A stretch of DNA of 20,749 nucleotides from an uncultured Clostridia bacterium (GCA_934643535.1 CAKUCE010000019.1:1-20749); one strand, 5' to 3'; positions 6,006-14,494 are shown, counted from the stretch's first letter. Notes: generated from the letters alone by a model not told the origin. Translations and numbers: made by a program.

Positions 6006-7763
6006 ATGGAAACGACCACGACGAACAAGACCAATTTTATCTGGGAAGCCGTAGAGCAGGATTTGGAGAGTGGCCGTTACCAGAACGTGCACACCCGCTT
6101 TCCGCCCGAACCCAACGGCTACCTGCATATCGGCCACTGCAAGGCCATGTTCGCGGATTTCCAGACTGCGGAAAGATTCGGCGGCGTGACCAATCTGCGC
6201 TTTGACGATACCAACCCCGCCAAGGAAGAGACTGAGTACGTGGACGGCATCATGGAGGACATCCACTGGCTGGGCTTCGACTGGAAGGGCGGTTTGTTCT
6301 TCGCCAGCGAATACTATGACAAGTGCTACGAGATCGCCGTGGACTGGATCAAACGCGGTCTGGCCTACGTGTGCGAGCTGAGCCCCGATCAGGTGCGCGA
6401 ATACCGCGGCACCCTGACCAAGCCCGGCAAAAACAGCCCCTACCGCGACCGCCCCATGGAGGAAAGCCTGCGCCTGTTTGAAGAAATGAAGGCGGGCAGG
6501 CACCCCGAGGGCAGCATGATCCTCCGCATGAAGATCGACATGGCCAGCCCCAACATCAACATGCGCGACCCGGCCATGTACCGCATCCTGTATAAGGAGC
6601 ATCACCGCACCGGCAAGAAGTGGTGCATCTATCCCATGTACGATTTCGCCCACCCCATCGGCGACGCGCTGGAGGGCATCACTCACAGCCTCTGCTCGCT
6701 GGAATACGAGGATCACCGTCCCCTGTACGACTGGGTGGTGGAGCACGCTCAGAACATGCTGCCCGGCCATCCCCGGCAGATCGAGTTCAGCCGCCTGAAC
6801 CTGACCCAGACCATCATGTCCAAGCGCTATCTGCGGATGCTGGTGGAAAAGGGCTACGTGTCCGGCTGGGATGATCCCCGGATGCCCACGCTGTGCGCCA
6901 TGCGCCGCCGGGGCTACACTCCCGCCGCCATTCACGATTTCATCGACCGCATCGGTCTGGCCAAGGCGGACAGCACCGTGGATCTGGCCCTGCTGGAGCA
7001 CTGCGTGCGCGAGGATCTGGGCGGCAAGGCCCGCCGCGCCATGGCGGTGGTGCATCCCCTGAAGGTCGTTCTGCAGAACTGGCCGGAGGACCGGGCGGAA
7101 GAACTGGAAATGGAAAACCATCCCGATCATCCCGAATGGGGCACCCATAAGGTGGTGCTGACCCGGGAGATCTACATCGAGCAGGAAGACTTCATGGAAG
7201 TGCCTGTGAAGAAGTATTTCCGTATGTTCCCCGGCAACGAGGTGCGGCTCAAGGGCGCGTACATCGTGCGCTGCGACGGCTGTGAAAAGGATGAAAACGG
7301 CAATGTGACCGCCGTCCTCTGCACCGTGGATATGGATACCCGCAACGGCACCGAGGGCGCCAACCGCAAGGTGAAGGGCACCCTCCACTGGGTCAGCGCC
7401 AGCGAAAACATTCCCTTCGAGGCCCGTCTGTACGAGCCTCTGATGATGAAGGAGACCGAAGAAGAAACCGCCGCCGAGGCCGCCCAGAGCGATGCCGAAG
7501 CCAAGGCGGAGGCCGACGGCGAAGAAACCGTGGTCTCCAGCGCCACCCTCAAGACCGATTTTCTCAAGAAGCTGAACCCCAACAGCCTGGAAGTCTGCCA
7601 CGGCTATCTGTCCAAGGCGCTGGGCGAGGCCGGTGTGGGCGATACCTACCAGTTCCTGCGGGTAGGCTATTTCTGCAAGGATCAGGATTCCACGCCTGAC
7701 CTGCCCGTTTTCAACCGGGTGGTCGGCCTGAAGGATACCTTCGCCAAGCAGGTGAAAGCATGA
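6006..7763 (+). CDS. glnS: Glutaminyl-tRNA synthetase
   Basis: Charges tRNA-Gln with glutamine in the cytoplasm. 585 residues; class I Rossmann fold with PPEPNGYLHIGH (HIGH at 41-44), the GlnRS-type GITHSLCSLEYEDHRPLYDW segment (224-243) and MSKR (271-274, the KMSKS loop). The C-terminal half is the beta-barrel anticodon-binding region, ending PVFNRVVGLKDTFAK. Compared with the roughly 550-residue bacterial form there is an extra Ala/Glu-rich segment at about 482-514, inserted in the C-terminal barrel. ATG 6006 is the first in frame after a stop at 5994; the SD (AGGAAAGG) is about 13 bases away, longer than usual. The last four bases overlap the next gene's start (ATGA). Many Firmicutes lack GlnRS and use GatCAB transamidation; those with GlnRS are thought to have acquired it by transfer. 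Confidence 0.97.
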   Translation: METTTTNKTNFIWEAVEQDLESGRYQNVHTRFPPEPNGYLHIGHCKAMFADFQTAERFGGVTNLRFDDTNPAKEETEYVDGIMEDIHWLGFDWKGGLFFASEYYDKCYEIAVDWIKRGLAYVCELSPDQVREYRGTLTKPGKNSPYRDRPMEESLRLFEEMKAGRHPEGSMILRMKIDMASPNINMRDPAMYRILYKEHHRTGKKWCIYPMYDFAHPIGDALEGITHSLCSLEYEDHRPLYDWVVEHAQNMLPGHPRQIEFSRLNLTQTIMSKRYLRMLVEKGYVSGWDDPRMPTLCAMRRRGYTPAAIHDFIDRIGLAKADSTVDLALLEHCVREDLGGKARRAMAVVHPLKVVLQNWPEDRAEELEMENHPDHPEWGTHKVVLTREIYIEQEDFMEVPVKKYFRMFPGNEVRLKGAYIVRCDGCEKDENGNVTAVLCTVDMDTRNGTEGANRKVKGTLHWVSASENIPFEARLYEPLMMKETEEETAAEAAQSDAEAKAEADGEETVVSSATLKTDFLKKLNPNSLEVCHGYLSKALGEAGVGDTYQFLRVGYFCKDQDSTPDLPVFNRVVGLKDTFAKQVKA

Positions 7764-9301
7764 CCAAAACCTTGAAGGGAGAAAGCCGCGACTGGCTTTC
7801 TCCCCTTTTCTGCTGGGCATATGCGGCCGTCCTTCTGTGGGTGCTGGGCCTTCTGACGCTGGGCCAGCGCTCGATGGAAGCGTACTACTACCACAGCTTC
7901 TGCATCAGCAACGGAATTTTGCTGCTGGCGGCGGCAGGGCTGACCGGTCTGTGGGTCTGGCGGCTGCGGGTCCAAAAGGACAAGCTGCCGCAGACGACGC
8001 CCTCCGTCTGGCAGGCATGGGGACGTGCCGCGCTGTATCTGGCGCTGTTTGCCGTTCAATGCCTGATGGCCCGGTGCCTGTGGTTCTATTTTGCCTTTGA
8101 CCCCTCCATGGTCCGGCAGGGCGCGGAAGCGCTGGCCACGGAAGGGGCCTTGTCCGCAGAGACGGCCGCCTATTTCCGCCAGTGCCCCAACAACGCGCCG
8201 CTGACGGTGATCCTGTCTCTGCTCTACCGGCTGGGAATGAAGCTGGGACTGGCCGAGCCCTATGTGCTGGAGGTCTACGGTGCGGCGCTTCTGACCAACC
8301 TCAGCGTGGCCGCAGCCATGATGGTGCTGCGGCGGCTCAGGGTGCGGCCCTCTGTCCGGCGGGGCGGCTTTGGGCTGGCGGCGGTATGGCTGCTGTTTTC
8401 CCCCTTTATCATCATGCCCTATACGGATACCTACGCCTGCCTGTTTCCCGTGCTGGCGCTGCTGATCCTGCTGACAGGCTGGAAAGCACCGGTGCGCTAC
8501 GGTCTGGCGGCGCTGTGCTGCTCGCTGGGCGGCGCGGTAAAGCCCAGCGTCTATATCCTGCTGATCGCCGCTCTGCTGCTGGGCGTGATCCGTTTCTTTT
8601 TCCGAAAGAAAAATGCCGCCCTCTGGAAACGGGGACTGTGCGTCCTCGCCGCCGTTATTCTGGGCGTTCTGCCCGGTATGGCGCTGGAAAAAGGCTCCGT
8701 AAAGCTGCTGACGGGCTCCACCGCTCCGGAGGAAGCGCTTGGCAGCGCCCATTATCTCATGATCGGGCTGGACGACCAGTACTGGGGCGGACATTCCGCC
8801 GAGGGCGTGGCCTTTTCCGGCAGCTTTGCCACGGCGAAGGAGCGCACCCGCGCCAATCTGAAACAGGCGCTGGCCGAGGTACAGGGCCGCACGCTGACGG
8901 AAAACCTGCATTTCTTTTCCGTGAAGGCCTACAAGGCTTACGCAGACGGTACCTTTGCTTTCAACAGCTACCTGGCGGAAGAAATGGTGCGGCGCAGCGA
9001 CCGGCTGTCGCTCTTTCTGCGGAAGATCTATTACCGGGAAGGCGCGTGGAATCCCGCCTATCGGGCCGTGATGCAGGGGCTCTGGCTGCTGTTGCTGCTG
9101 GGCTGCTTTGCCGCAGCCCTTTTGCGGCGGAAGGAATACGCCGTACAGCTCTGCGCTCTTTCCCTTTTAGGGCTGACGGGGTATCAGCTTCTGTTTGAGG
9201 TCTGGCCCCGGTACCTGTTCCTATATGCGCCGGTGTTTCTGGTCTTGGCCCTGCTGGGCGTGGAAAAAATGGGAAAACGCAGTGAAACGCCGAAGGCATA
9301 A
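7760..9301 (+). CDS. GT-C-fold membrane glycosyltransferase-like protein (GT39/ArnT-type)
   Basis: 513 residues with about ten to twelve membrane helices. The layout suggests a lipid-phospho-sugar-dependent GT-C enzyme: a first extracytoplasmic loop with acidic residues (FAFDPSMVRQGAEAL, about 111-125, a candidate catalytic Asp), a KPSVYILL helix near 268, a larger soluble segment around 325-420 containing AHYLMIGLDDQYWGG, and a C-terminal EVWPRYLFLYAPVFLVLAL helix that matches the R-Y-L-hydrophobic-P pattern of GT39-like proteins. Such enzymes transfer a sugar from polyprenyl phosphate to a glycan or protein outside the membrane. Donor and acceptor are unknown. Its ATG overlaps the glnS stop (ATGA), implying translational coupling to an unrelated housekeeping gene. 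A terminator follows at 9323. Confidence 0.65.
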   Translation: MTKTLKGESRDWLSPLFCWAYAAVLLWVLGLLTLGQRSMEAYYYHSFCISNGILLLAAAGLTGLWVWRLRVQKDKLPQTTPSVWQAWGRAALYLALFAVQCLMARCLWFYFAFDPSMVRQGAEALATEGALSAETAAYFRQCPNNAPLTVILSLLYRLGMKLGLAEPYVLEVYGAALLTNLSVAAAMMVLRRLRVRPSVRRGGFGLAAVWLLFSPFIIMPYTDTYACLFPVLALLILLTGWKAPVRYGLAALCCSLGGAVKPSVYILLIAALLLGVIRFFFRKKNAALWKRGLCVLAAVILGVLPGMALEKGSVKLLTGSTAPEEALGSAHYLMIGLDDQYWGGHSAEGVAFSGSFATAKERTRANLKQALAEVQGRTLTENLHFFSVKAYKAYADGTFAFNSYLAEEMVRRSDRLSLFLRKIYYREGAWNPAYRAVMQGLWLLLLLGCFAAALLRRKEYAVQLCALSLLGLTGYQLLFEVWPRYLFLYAPVFLVLALLGVEKMGKRSETPKA

Positions 9302-9322
9302 CGCGGCACAGGTGCTTCAGCA

Positions 9323-9360
9323 AAAAGCGCGGGCTCTTTCTCCCGCGCTTTTCTTTATTC
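9323..9360 (+). terminator. Intrinsic terminator after the glnS-glycosyltransferase operon
   Basis: 11-bp stem AAAAGCGCGGG (9323-9333) with CCCGCGCTTTT (9342-9352), 8-base loop, then CTTTATT. The A-tract on the 5' side makes it potentially bidirectional. Confidence 0.88.
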
Positions 9361-9412
9361 CTCCATAAAAATTTTTCCCGTCCGGATTTGTGCATAATCA
9401 AATTTCTGACCA

Positions 9413-9441
9413 GTGACAATTTCCGGCCTTTCCTCTATACT
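9413..9441 (+). promoter_or_regulatory. Promoter of the YjdF-like gene
   Basis: GTGACA (9413-9418), 17-base spacer, TATACT (9436-9441). This gives a leader of roughly 80 bases before ATG 9530 and argues against using the in-frame ATG at 9413, which would lie inside the promoter. Confidence 0.7.
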
Positions 9442-9529
9442 GAAGGGGTGCTTTCGTCCGCAGGAATATCCGGGTCGAAAGCCGTACAAAATGCTTCTGA
9501 ACCACCGACCCGTGCAAGGAGACCGCCCG

Positions 9530-10246
9530 ATGAAAAAAACACCCGAAACCAAGGCAAATCGTCACCATAAGCTATCCCGCGTCTTTGAGATCATACTGTT
9601 CATCTCGCTGGCGGCTGCGTCCGTTTATTCCGCCATCCGGCTGGCGGGCGCGCCCAAATCGCTTCCGGCAGGCGTGGAAGGCAAAACCCGCAGCGACTAT
9701 CTGCTCATGCTGACTCAGTGCATTCTGGGTCTGGCGGTCATGCTGCTGCCTTCCCGGGCGGCCCGCCGCTGGAAACTGCCGGTGCCGGACGTTTTGTACG
9801 TTCAGTATTATATGTTCCTTTACTGCGCCATTTTTCTGGGCGAGGTCTTCGATTTCTATTATCTGGTTCCCTTCTGGGATACGCTTTTGCACAGCTTCTC
9901 CGCCGTCATGCTGAGCCTTCTGGGCATCACCATCGTGGATGTGCTGAACCGTTCCGGCAAGATCTCCGTTTCGCTGAGTCCGGGCTTTACGGCGGTATTC
10001 GCCTTCTGCTTCGCACTGGCGCTGGGCGCTCTCTGGGAGATCTACGAATATTCCTTTGACGCGCTTCTGGGGCTGAACATGCAGAAATTCCGCACGGCGC
10101 AGGGTGTGGATCTGATCGGCCGGGAGGCTCTGCAGGACACCATGGAGGATCTGATCTGGGACGCCGCGTCCGCCTTCTGCGCCACCTCCATCTGGCTGCT
10201 GCTGACCCGCAAGCGGGCCAGGCAGGAGGGCGAAATGAAAAACTGA
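9530..10246 (+). CDS. YjdF/DUF2238-family integral membrane protein
   Basis: 238 residues with about six membrane helices. ATG 9530 is chosen because AAGGAG (9516-9521) lies eight bases upstream and the promoter is upstream of it. Family features seen: FWDTLLHSFSAVML (115-128), GALWEIYEYSFDALLG (166-181) followed by Met-Gln (184-185), and DTMEDLIWD (203-211). The spaced WDT-LLH, WEI-E and DTM-DL motifs, with several acidic and His residues at membrane faces, are characteristic of the DUF2238 family typified by E. coli YjdF. The biochemical function of that family is not known to me; the conserved polar residues in helices would suit metal or ion handling, but that is speculation. It is monocistronic, with its own promoter and a strong terminator. 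Confidence 0.78.
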   Translation: MKKTPETKANRHHKLSRVFEIILFISLAAASVYSAIRLAGAPKSLPAGVEGKTRSDYLLMLTQCILGLAVMLLPSRAARRWKLPVPDVLYVQYYMFLYCAIFLGEVFDFYYLVPFWDTLLHSFSAVMLSLLGITIVDVLNRSGKISVSLSPGFTAVFAFCFALALGALWEIYEYSFDALLGLNMQKFRTAQGVDLIGREALQDTMEDLIWDAASAFCATSIWLLLTRKRARQEGEMKN

Positions 10247-10268
10247 ACGGCCTGAAGGGCCAAAGGAT

Positions 10269-10304
10269 CACGGCTCCGAAGAGAACTTCGGAGCCGTGGT
10301 TTTT
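10269..10304 (+). terminator. Intrinsic terminator after the YjdF-like gene
   Basis: Perfect 13-bp stem CACGGCTCCGAAG (10269-10281) with CTTCGGAGCCGTG (10286-10298), AGAA loop, then GTTTTT. The U-tract overlaps the stop codon of the leftward acyltransferase gene. The minus strand lacks a U-run after the hairpin, so no convincing terminator is seen for the leftward operon. Confidence 0.9.
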
Positions 10305-10965
10305 ATTTGCCCAAAATGCTTTTGGATAATGCCTGCATGATGCCCTCTTCCTGCTCCTTCAGGGGCAGGACGGGGTCGTAGGGCACGGGTCTGGATACCG
10401 TAATGCGCCGCGCGGCCCGATCGACGTGGACGGGGTAGAACTTCAGCGCCTTGCCTGTGCGCTTGCAGATCAGGGGCGCCACCTGCAGGAAGCCCCGGTT
10501 CAGCTCCATTTCGCTGCTGCCGTGGCCGGCGGGCTGCTCGGGGAAGATCACCAAATGCTCTCCCTGTGCCACGTATTCCAAGCTTTTGCGGAAGGTGCGG
10601 ATGACCCGGTTGTCGTGATAGACCGGCACGCCGGGCACGCTGACCAGAATGGGCGGCAGCAGCAGCGCCATCAAATAGGGAAGGGTCATATTCAGCAGGG
10701 GCTCGAAAAAGCAGCCTGGCTCCCACCAGTAGTCCTGCCGGACGTAGGCGGGGATCTCCCTGCGCTCCATAATGCCCGCGTTCAGCCACGGGTGGCAGTG
10801 CTCCCGCAGGGAAAAAAACGCGCACATGGCGATAGGGCCGAAGGAAGCGGCGTGGTTCGGGCAGAACACCGCCGCTTCGCCGTCAAAGGGTTCCTCCCAG
10901 ACGGTTTCCATATCCGGCAGGGCAAAGCGCACCAGACGGATCAGGCCGTTGTAAAATTTGCTCAT
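10303..10965 (-). CDS. PlsC-like lysophospholipid acyltransferase with altered HX4D motif
   Basis: 220 residues in the LPLAT/AGPAT fold pattern. Motif I region FCPNHAASFGP has His38, but Gly43 occupies the position where the HX4D motif has its Asp. Motif II-like GVPVYHDN lies at 112-119, motif III-like VIFPEQPAGHGS at 139-150 (FPEQ in place of FPEG), and a motif IV-like FYPVHVD at 176-182. Hydrophobic stretches near 86-110 would bind it to the inner membrane face. Normal family members move an acyl chain from acyl-ACP or acyl-CoA to a lysophospholipid or glycolipid. Without the Asp it may be inactive, act on another acceptor, or use a different catalytic arrangement. Its ATG overlaps the manA stop by four bases (ATGA), so the two are translationally coupled. 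The start is unambiguous; a longer frame up to 11571 is a shadow of manA. Confidence 0.72.
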   Translation of the reverse strand: MSKFYNGLIRLVRFALPDMETVWEEPFDGEAAVFCPNHAASFGPIAMCAFFSLREHCHPWLNAGIMERREIPAYVRQDYWWEPGCFFEPLLNMTLPYLMALLLPPILVSVPGVPVYHDNRVIRTFRKSLEYVAQGEHLVIFPEQPAGHGSSEMELNRGFLQVAPLICKRTGKALKFYPVHVDRAARRITVSRPVPYDPVLPLKEQEEGIMQALSKSILGK

Positions 10966-11930
10966 GCCTTGCTCCCAACGCCGGAGACCAGCGCCCGGCC
11001 ATGGCCTTCCAGTCCGATTTCCGGGCAGGCGGCGGGCAGCAGCACCGTGTCTCCCGCCTTCAGCTCCATCTCGCCCTCCAGCCAGCGCAGGGTCAGAGGT
11101 TCCAGCGCGGTCAGCACCCGGAAGGTATCCGCCGCAGGCAGGATGCACGCGCCGTCCGCCGCGACGCAGTCCAGCGTAAAGGCCGGTACGTCCAAAAGAT
11201 GGGTGATCTCCTGCGCGGGATGCTCCGGCATGTGCGCCCGCTGGCCCTTCAGCTCGGGGCGGATCACGTCCAGCGACTGCTGAATATGCAGGGGCCGCTT
11301 TTCGCCCTTGGCGTTGACCCGGTTGAAGTCCCACAGACGATAGGTCACATCGCTGGACTGCTGAATTTCGTAAAGCAGAATGCCTCCGCCGATGGCGTGT
11401 ACCATGCCCGCGGGCATATAGAACACGTCGCCCGCCTTGACCGGCACCCGCTGGATCAGGGGCTCCACGTCCTCGCCGCCGGTCAGGGCCCGGCGAAGGT
11501 CGTCGATGGTCACGCCCTCCCGGATGCCGTACAGAAGGGACGCGCCCTCCTCGGCATGAAGAATCACCCATGCCTCGGTCTTGCCCAGCTTGTTTTCGTG
11601 TACCTTGGCGTATTCGTCGTCCGGGTGGACCTGTACGCTCAGGGAGCCTTTAGCCGCCAGCAGCTTCAGCAGCAGCGGAAATTCCGTGCCCTCCGGCAGC
11701 CCCGTCAGCCGGGAGCCGTAGCGTTCGATCAAGGCGGTCAGGGTCTCGCCGTTGTCGCCGGTGCTTTCCAGCCCGGGAATCACGCTCATTTCCAGCGCTT
11801 CGCCGGTGCGTTCATCGGGAATATCCTTGCCGAATACCGTTTTCAACTGTTCGCCGCCCCAGGGAGTCATGTCGCCGTGGCGGTAGGCCGGATGCATCCG
11901 CATGGGGGGAAGGAAACGCAGTTCACTCAT
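10962..11930 (-). CDS. manA: Mannose-6-phosphate isomerase, class I
   Basis: Interconverts mannose-6-phosphate and fructose-6-phosphate, feeding mannose into glycolysis or hexose into GDP-mannose synthesis. 322 residues, the usual length of the short Firmicutes type-I enzyme. Zinc ligands are visible: Gln100 and His102 in SVQVHPDD, Glu119 in KTEAW, and His178 in PAGMVHAIGGG. The substrate Arg is probably Arg198 in DVTYRLWDFNR, and W-G-G is at 24-26. A C-terminal cupin-like half completes the fold. The start is preceded by GGAGG nine bases away and lies one base after the ABC-gene stop; its own stop overlaps the acyltransferase start. It is therefore the middle gene of a tightly packed ABC-manA-acyltransferase operon. 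Confidence 0.95.
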   Translation of the reverse strand: MSELRFLPPMRMHPAYRHGDMTPWGGEQLKTVFGKDIPDERTGEALEMSVIPGLESTGDNGETLTALIERYGSRLTGLPEGTEFPLLLKLLAAKGSLSVQVHPDDEYAKVHENKLGKTEAWVILHAEEGASLLYGIREGVTIDDLRRALTGGEDVEPLIQRVPVKAGDVFYMPAGMVHAIGGGILLYEIQQSSDVTYRLWDFNRVNAKGEKRPLHIQQSLDVIRPELKGQRAHMPEHPAQEITHLLDVPAFTLDCVAADGACILPAADTFRVLTALEPLTLRWLEGEMELKAGDTVLLPAACPEIGLEGHGRALVSGVGSKA

Positions 11931-11931
11931 C

Positions 11932-13713
11932 TTAAAGCTCCTCCGTATACATACTGTACAGCTCGTAATACTTGCCCTTTTTCGCCATCAATTCCTGATG
12001 GGTGCCCTTTTCCACAATGCCGTCCTGCGTCAGCACCCAGATGGAGGTGGCCCCCCGGATGGTGGTCAGCCGGTGGGCGATGGTGAAGGTGGTGCGGCCC
12101 TTGCTGAGCTTTTCCAGCGAATCCTGCACCAGCCGTTCGCTCTCGTTGTCCAGCGCGCTGGTGGCCTCGTCCAGAATCAGGATGGGCGGGTTTTTCAGGA
12201 ACACCCGGGCGATGGAGATGCGCTGCTTCTGCCCGCCGGACAGCTTTACGCCCCGCTCGCCCACATAGGTGGCGTACCCCTCGGGCAGCTCCCGGATGAA
12301 GCCGTCGGCCCCCGCCTGCCTGGCGGCGGTCTCCACCTGCTCCCGGGTGGCCCCGGGCAGGCCGTAGGCGATATTTTCATAAATGGTGCCGGAGAACATG
12401 TACACCTCCTGCTGCACCATGCCGATGTTCTCCCGCAGGCTGCGCTGGGTCAGCTGGGCGATGTCCTGACCGTCGATCAGGATGCGTCCGCCGCTGACGT
12501 CGTAAAACCGGGGAATCAGGTTGCAGAAGGTGGTCTTGCCGCCGCCGCTGGGGCCTACCAGCGCGATCTTGTCGCCCGCCTTCACCGTTTCGTTGATGTC
12601 GGCCAGCACGGTTCGGTCGTTGTCATTGTAGTGGAAGCTGACGTGGTCGAAGGTCACATCGCCCTTCACGCCTGTCAGCTCCTTCGCGCCGGGCGCGTCG
12701 TTCACGTCGGGCTGCACATCCATGATCTCACAGAAGCGCTCGATGCCTGTCATGCCCCGCTGGAACTGCTCCGCGTAGTCCACCACCCGGCGGATGGAGG
12801 TCAGCAGGGTGGAAATGTAGAGCAGATAGGCCATGTAGTCCGCCGCCGTGATCTTGCCGTCGATGATGAACAGCGCGCCCACGATGACCACCACGATGTA
12901 CATCACGCCGTCAAAGGAGCGGGTGGTGGTGTTGTAGCCCGCCATATAGCGGTATTTGCGGCGGCCGATGCGGACGAACTCCTCGTTGCCCCGGTCGAAC
13001 TTGTCGATCTCCATGGGCTCGTTGGCGAAGCTCTTCACCACCCGGATGCCCAGCAGGCTGTCCTCCACCTGAGCGTTGATCTCGCCCACCTGATGGCGGC
13101 TCTCCTTGAAGGCGGCCCGCATCTTCTTGTTAAAATACCGGGCCAGCACCAGCATAATGGGCAGCATGAGGAAAATGATCACCGTCAGCACCGGGTTGAT
13201 GCCCAGCAGGATCACGAAGGGCACGGTGATCTTGATGGCGGCGATCAGAAATTCTTCCGGGCAATGATGGGCGAACTCCGTCACATCGAACAGGTCGCTG
13301 GTGATGCGGGCCATGATCTGCCCCACCTTGGCGTTGCTGTAATAGGCGAAGCCCATCTCCTGCAGATGCTCGAACAGGGCGTGGCGCATGTCCCGCTCGA
13401 TATAGGTGCCCATCACGTGGCCCCGGGCCACCATGATGTAGTTGGCCACGGTGTCGATCAGGCGCAGCAGCACATAAACGCCGCCCACCTTGAGCACATA
13501 GGCCACGGTGAGGGCGGCGGCGCTGCCGCTGGCCAGGCCGGTGATGCTGCGCACGATCATGGGCAGCACCAGATCGCACAGGGTGGTCAGCGTGGCGCAG
13601 AACAGATCCAGCGCCAGCATTCCCCGGTAGGGGCGGAAGTAGGGCAGAAAGCGCCGGACCAGCTCGGAGGTTTTCATGGTGCGTTGGTTGCCGTTGGTGG
13701 ATTTCGTTTGCAT
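11932..13713 (-). CDS. ABC exporter half-transporter (MsbA/LmrA type)
   Basis: 593 residues fusing one membrane domain and one ATPase domain; it should act as a homodimer. The six-helix exporter domain spans about 20-320, including coupling-helix regions with ERDMRHALFEHLQEMGFAYY and VEDSLLGIRVVKSFANE. The nucleotide-binding domain from about 350 has Walker A GPSGGGKT (387-394), Q-loop around 434-435, signature LSGGQKQR (491-498), Walker B ILILDE (511-516) and switch His547. The family exports lipids, glycolipids, peptides or drugs. ATG 13713 has TAGGAG ten bases upstream; Met13 has no SD. It sits one base before manA and 49 bases after the anchored protein gene, so transport of a mannose-containing or acylated product is conceivable but unproven. 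Lone half-transporters often form homodimers; no partner gene is seen here. Confidence 0.88.
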   Translation of the reverse strand: MQTKSTNGNQRTMKTSELVRRFLPYFRPYRGMLALDLFCATLTTLCDLVLPMIVRSITGLASGSAAALTVAYVLKVGGVYVLLRLIDTVANYIMVARGHVMGTYIERDMRHALFEHLQEMGFAYYSNAKVGQIMARITSDLFDVTEFAHHCPEEFLIAAIKITVPFVILLGINPVLTVIIFLMLPIMLVLARYFNKKMRAAFKESRHQVGEINAQVEDSLLGIRVVKSFANEPMEIDKFDRGNEEFVRIGRRKYRYMAGYNTTTRSFDGVMYIVVVIVGALFIIDGKITAADYMAYLLYISTLLTSIRRVVDYAEQFQRGMTGIERFCEIMDVQPDVNDAPGAKELTGVKGDVTFDHVSFHYNDNDRTVLADINETVKAGDKIALVGPSGGGKTTFCNLIPRFYDVSGGRILIDGQDIAQLTQRSLRENIGMVQQEVYMFSGTIYENIAYGLPGATREQVETAARQAGADGFIRELPEGYATYVGERGVKLSGGQKQRISIARVFLKNPPILILDEATSALDNESERLVQDSLEKLSKGRTTFTIAHRLTTIRGATSIWVLTQDGIVEKGTHQELMAKKGKYYELYSMYTEEL

Positions 13714-13762
13714 GGGAATGATGCTCCTATTCTGAATGCTCCTTTGGTATCAGTTGAAAAAA

Positions 13763-14494
13763 TTATTCTGCGGACGGCGCGGCAATCAGGGTCGTCTGCT
13801 TCAGCAGTACTTCCAGATCGGCCTTGTGCTCGATGGGGCAGCGGACGGCGTAGGCCGCGTCCGCCGTCTGGCCGAAGACCAGCACGTCCGTGCCGTTTTC
13901 CATCCACGCAGCGTCCATGCCGCCGATGTAGTACAGACTGTCGCCATTGAGATGATAATCCTCGCCCTTCAGCAGGGCAATGGCCGAAACGGGACGGATG
14001 CTTTCCACCGTCAGGGATTGTCCGTCCTCAAAGGCATAGGTCAGCGTGGCCCGGCGGGCGTATTCGCCCTGAAAAGCGGTGTCGTACACCCGGGAACGGG
14101 TCATGGACAGGGCGCTGCCGTACAGGCACAGAACCGGCTGGCCGAAAAGCTCCGCCAGCCCCTCCGGGCTGGTATCGCCGGGGCTTTCCACGGCGCTCAT
14201 GGGCAGGGTGATGGGCTGCGCCTGCGAAGGCTGCTGGGTCAGCTGACTGTCCTCGTCCGGCTCTCCCAGCAGCAGAAACAGATAGCACAGCGCCAATGCC
14301 AGCACGACCGCCAGCCACACCAGAACCCGTTTCACGATCTTATGCCAGCGGGGCGGTTTCTCTGGAGCGGTTTTCCCGTCGGTCAACGGCTGCTGAGGGG
14401 GCAGCGCCTCGCCGTTCTTTTCTTCCTTCAGCTTCGGCTTTTGGGCTTTTACCTGCCGGGGCATGTCCTCCGGCCGCTTGTTCTGGTTTTCCAT
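13763..14494 (-). CDS. Single-pass membrane-anchored protein, unknown function
   Basis: 243 residues. A basic and proline-rich cytoplasmic N-terminus (1-55; repeated Lys, Pro, Gln) is followed by one membrane helix at about 56-77 (VLVWLAVVLALALCYLFLLL) and an extracytoplasmic part. The latter has a linker of Ser/Gln/Pro (79-105) and a compact domain (106-240) containing two aromatic strand-like segments, RRATLTYAFEDGQSLTVESI and HLNGDSLYYIGGM. I do not recognise the domain. AAAGGAGC precedes the start by four bases. It follows the zinc-ribbon gene by 28 bases and is probably co-transcribed with it and with the ABC exporter gene 49 bases downstream. The topology resembles small wall- or membrane-stress proteins, but no function can be given. 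Confidence 0.75.
   Translation of the reverse strand: MENQNKRPEDMPRQVKAQKPKLKEEKNGEALPPQQPLTDGKTAPEKPPRWHKIVKRVLVWLAVVLALALCYLFLLLGEPDEDSQLTQQPSQAQPITLPMSAVESPGDTSPEGLAELFGQPVLCLYGSALSMTRSRVYDTAFQGEYARRATLTYAFEDGQSLTVESIRPVSAIALLKGEDYHLNGDSLYYIGGMDAAWMENGTDVLVFGQTADAAYAVRCPIEHKADLEVLLKQTTLIAAPSAE

Noticed and set aside
5787..7820. 677-codon minus-strand frame opposite glnS
   Set aside because: Same reasoning; it also crosses the terminator at 5821 and the glnS promoter.
11902..13950. 682-codon plus-strand frame opposite the ABC exporter
   Set aside because: Shadow frame; His/Gln/Gly-rich pseudo-protein without motifs, opposite a gene with all ABC motifs.
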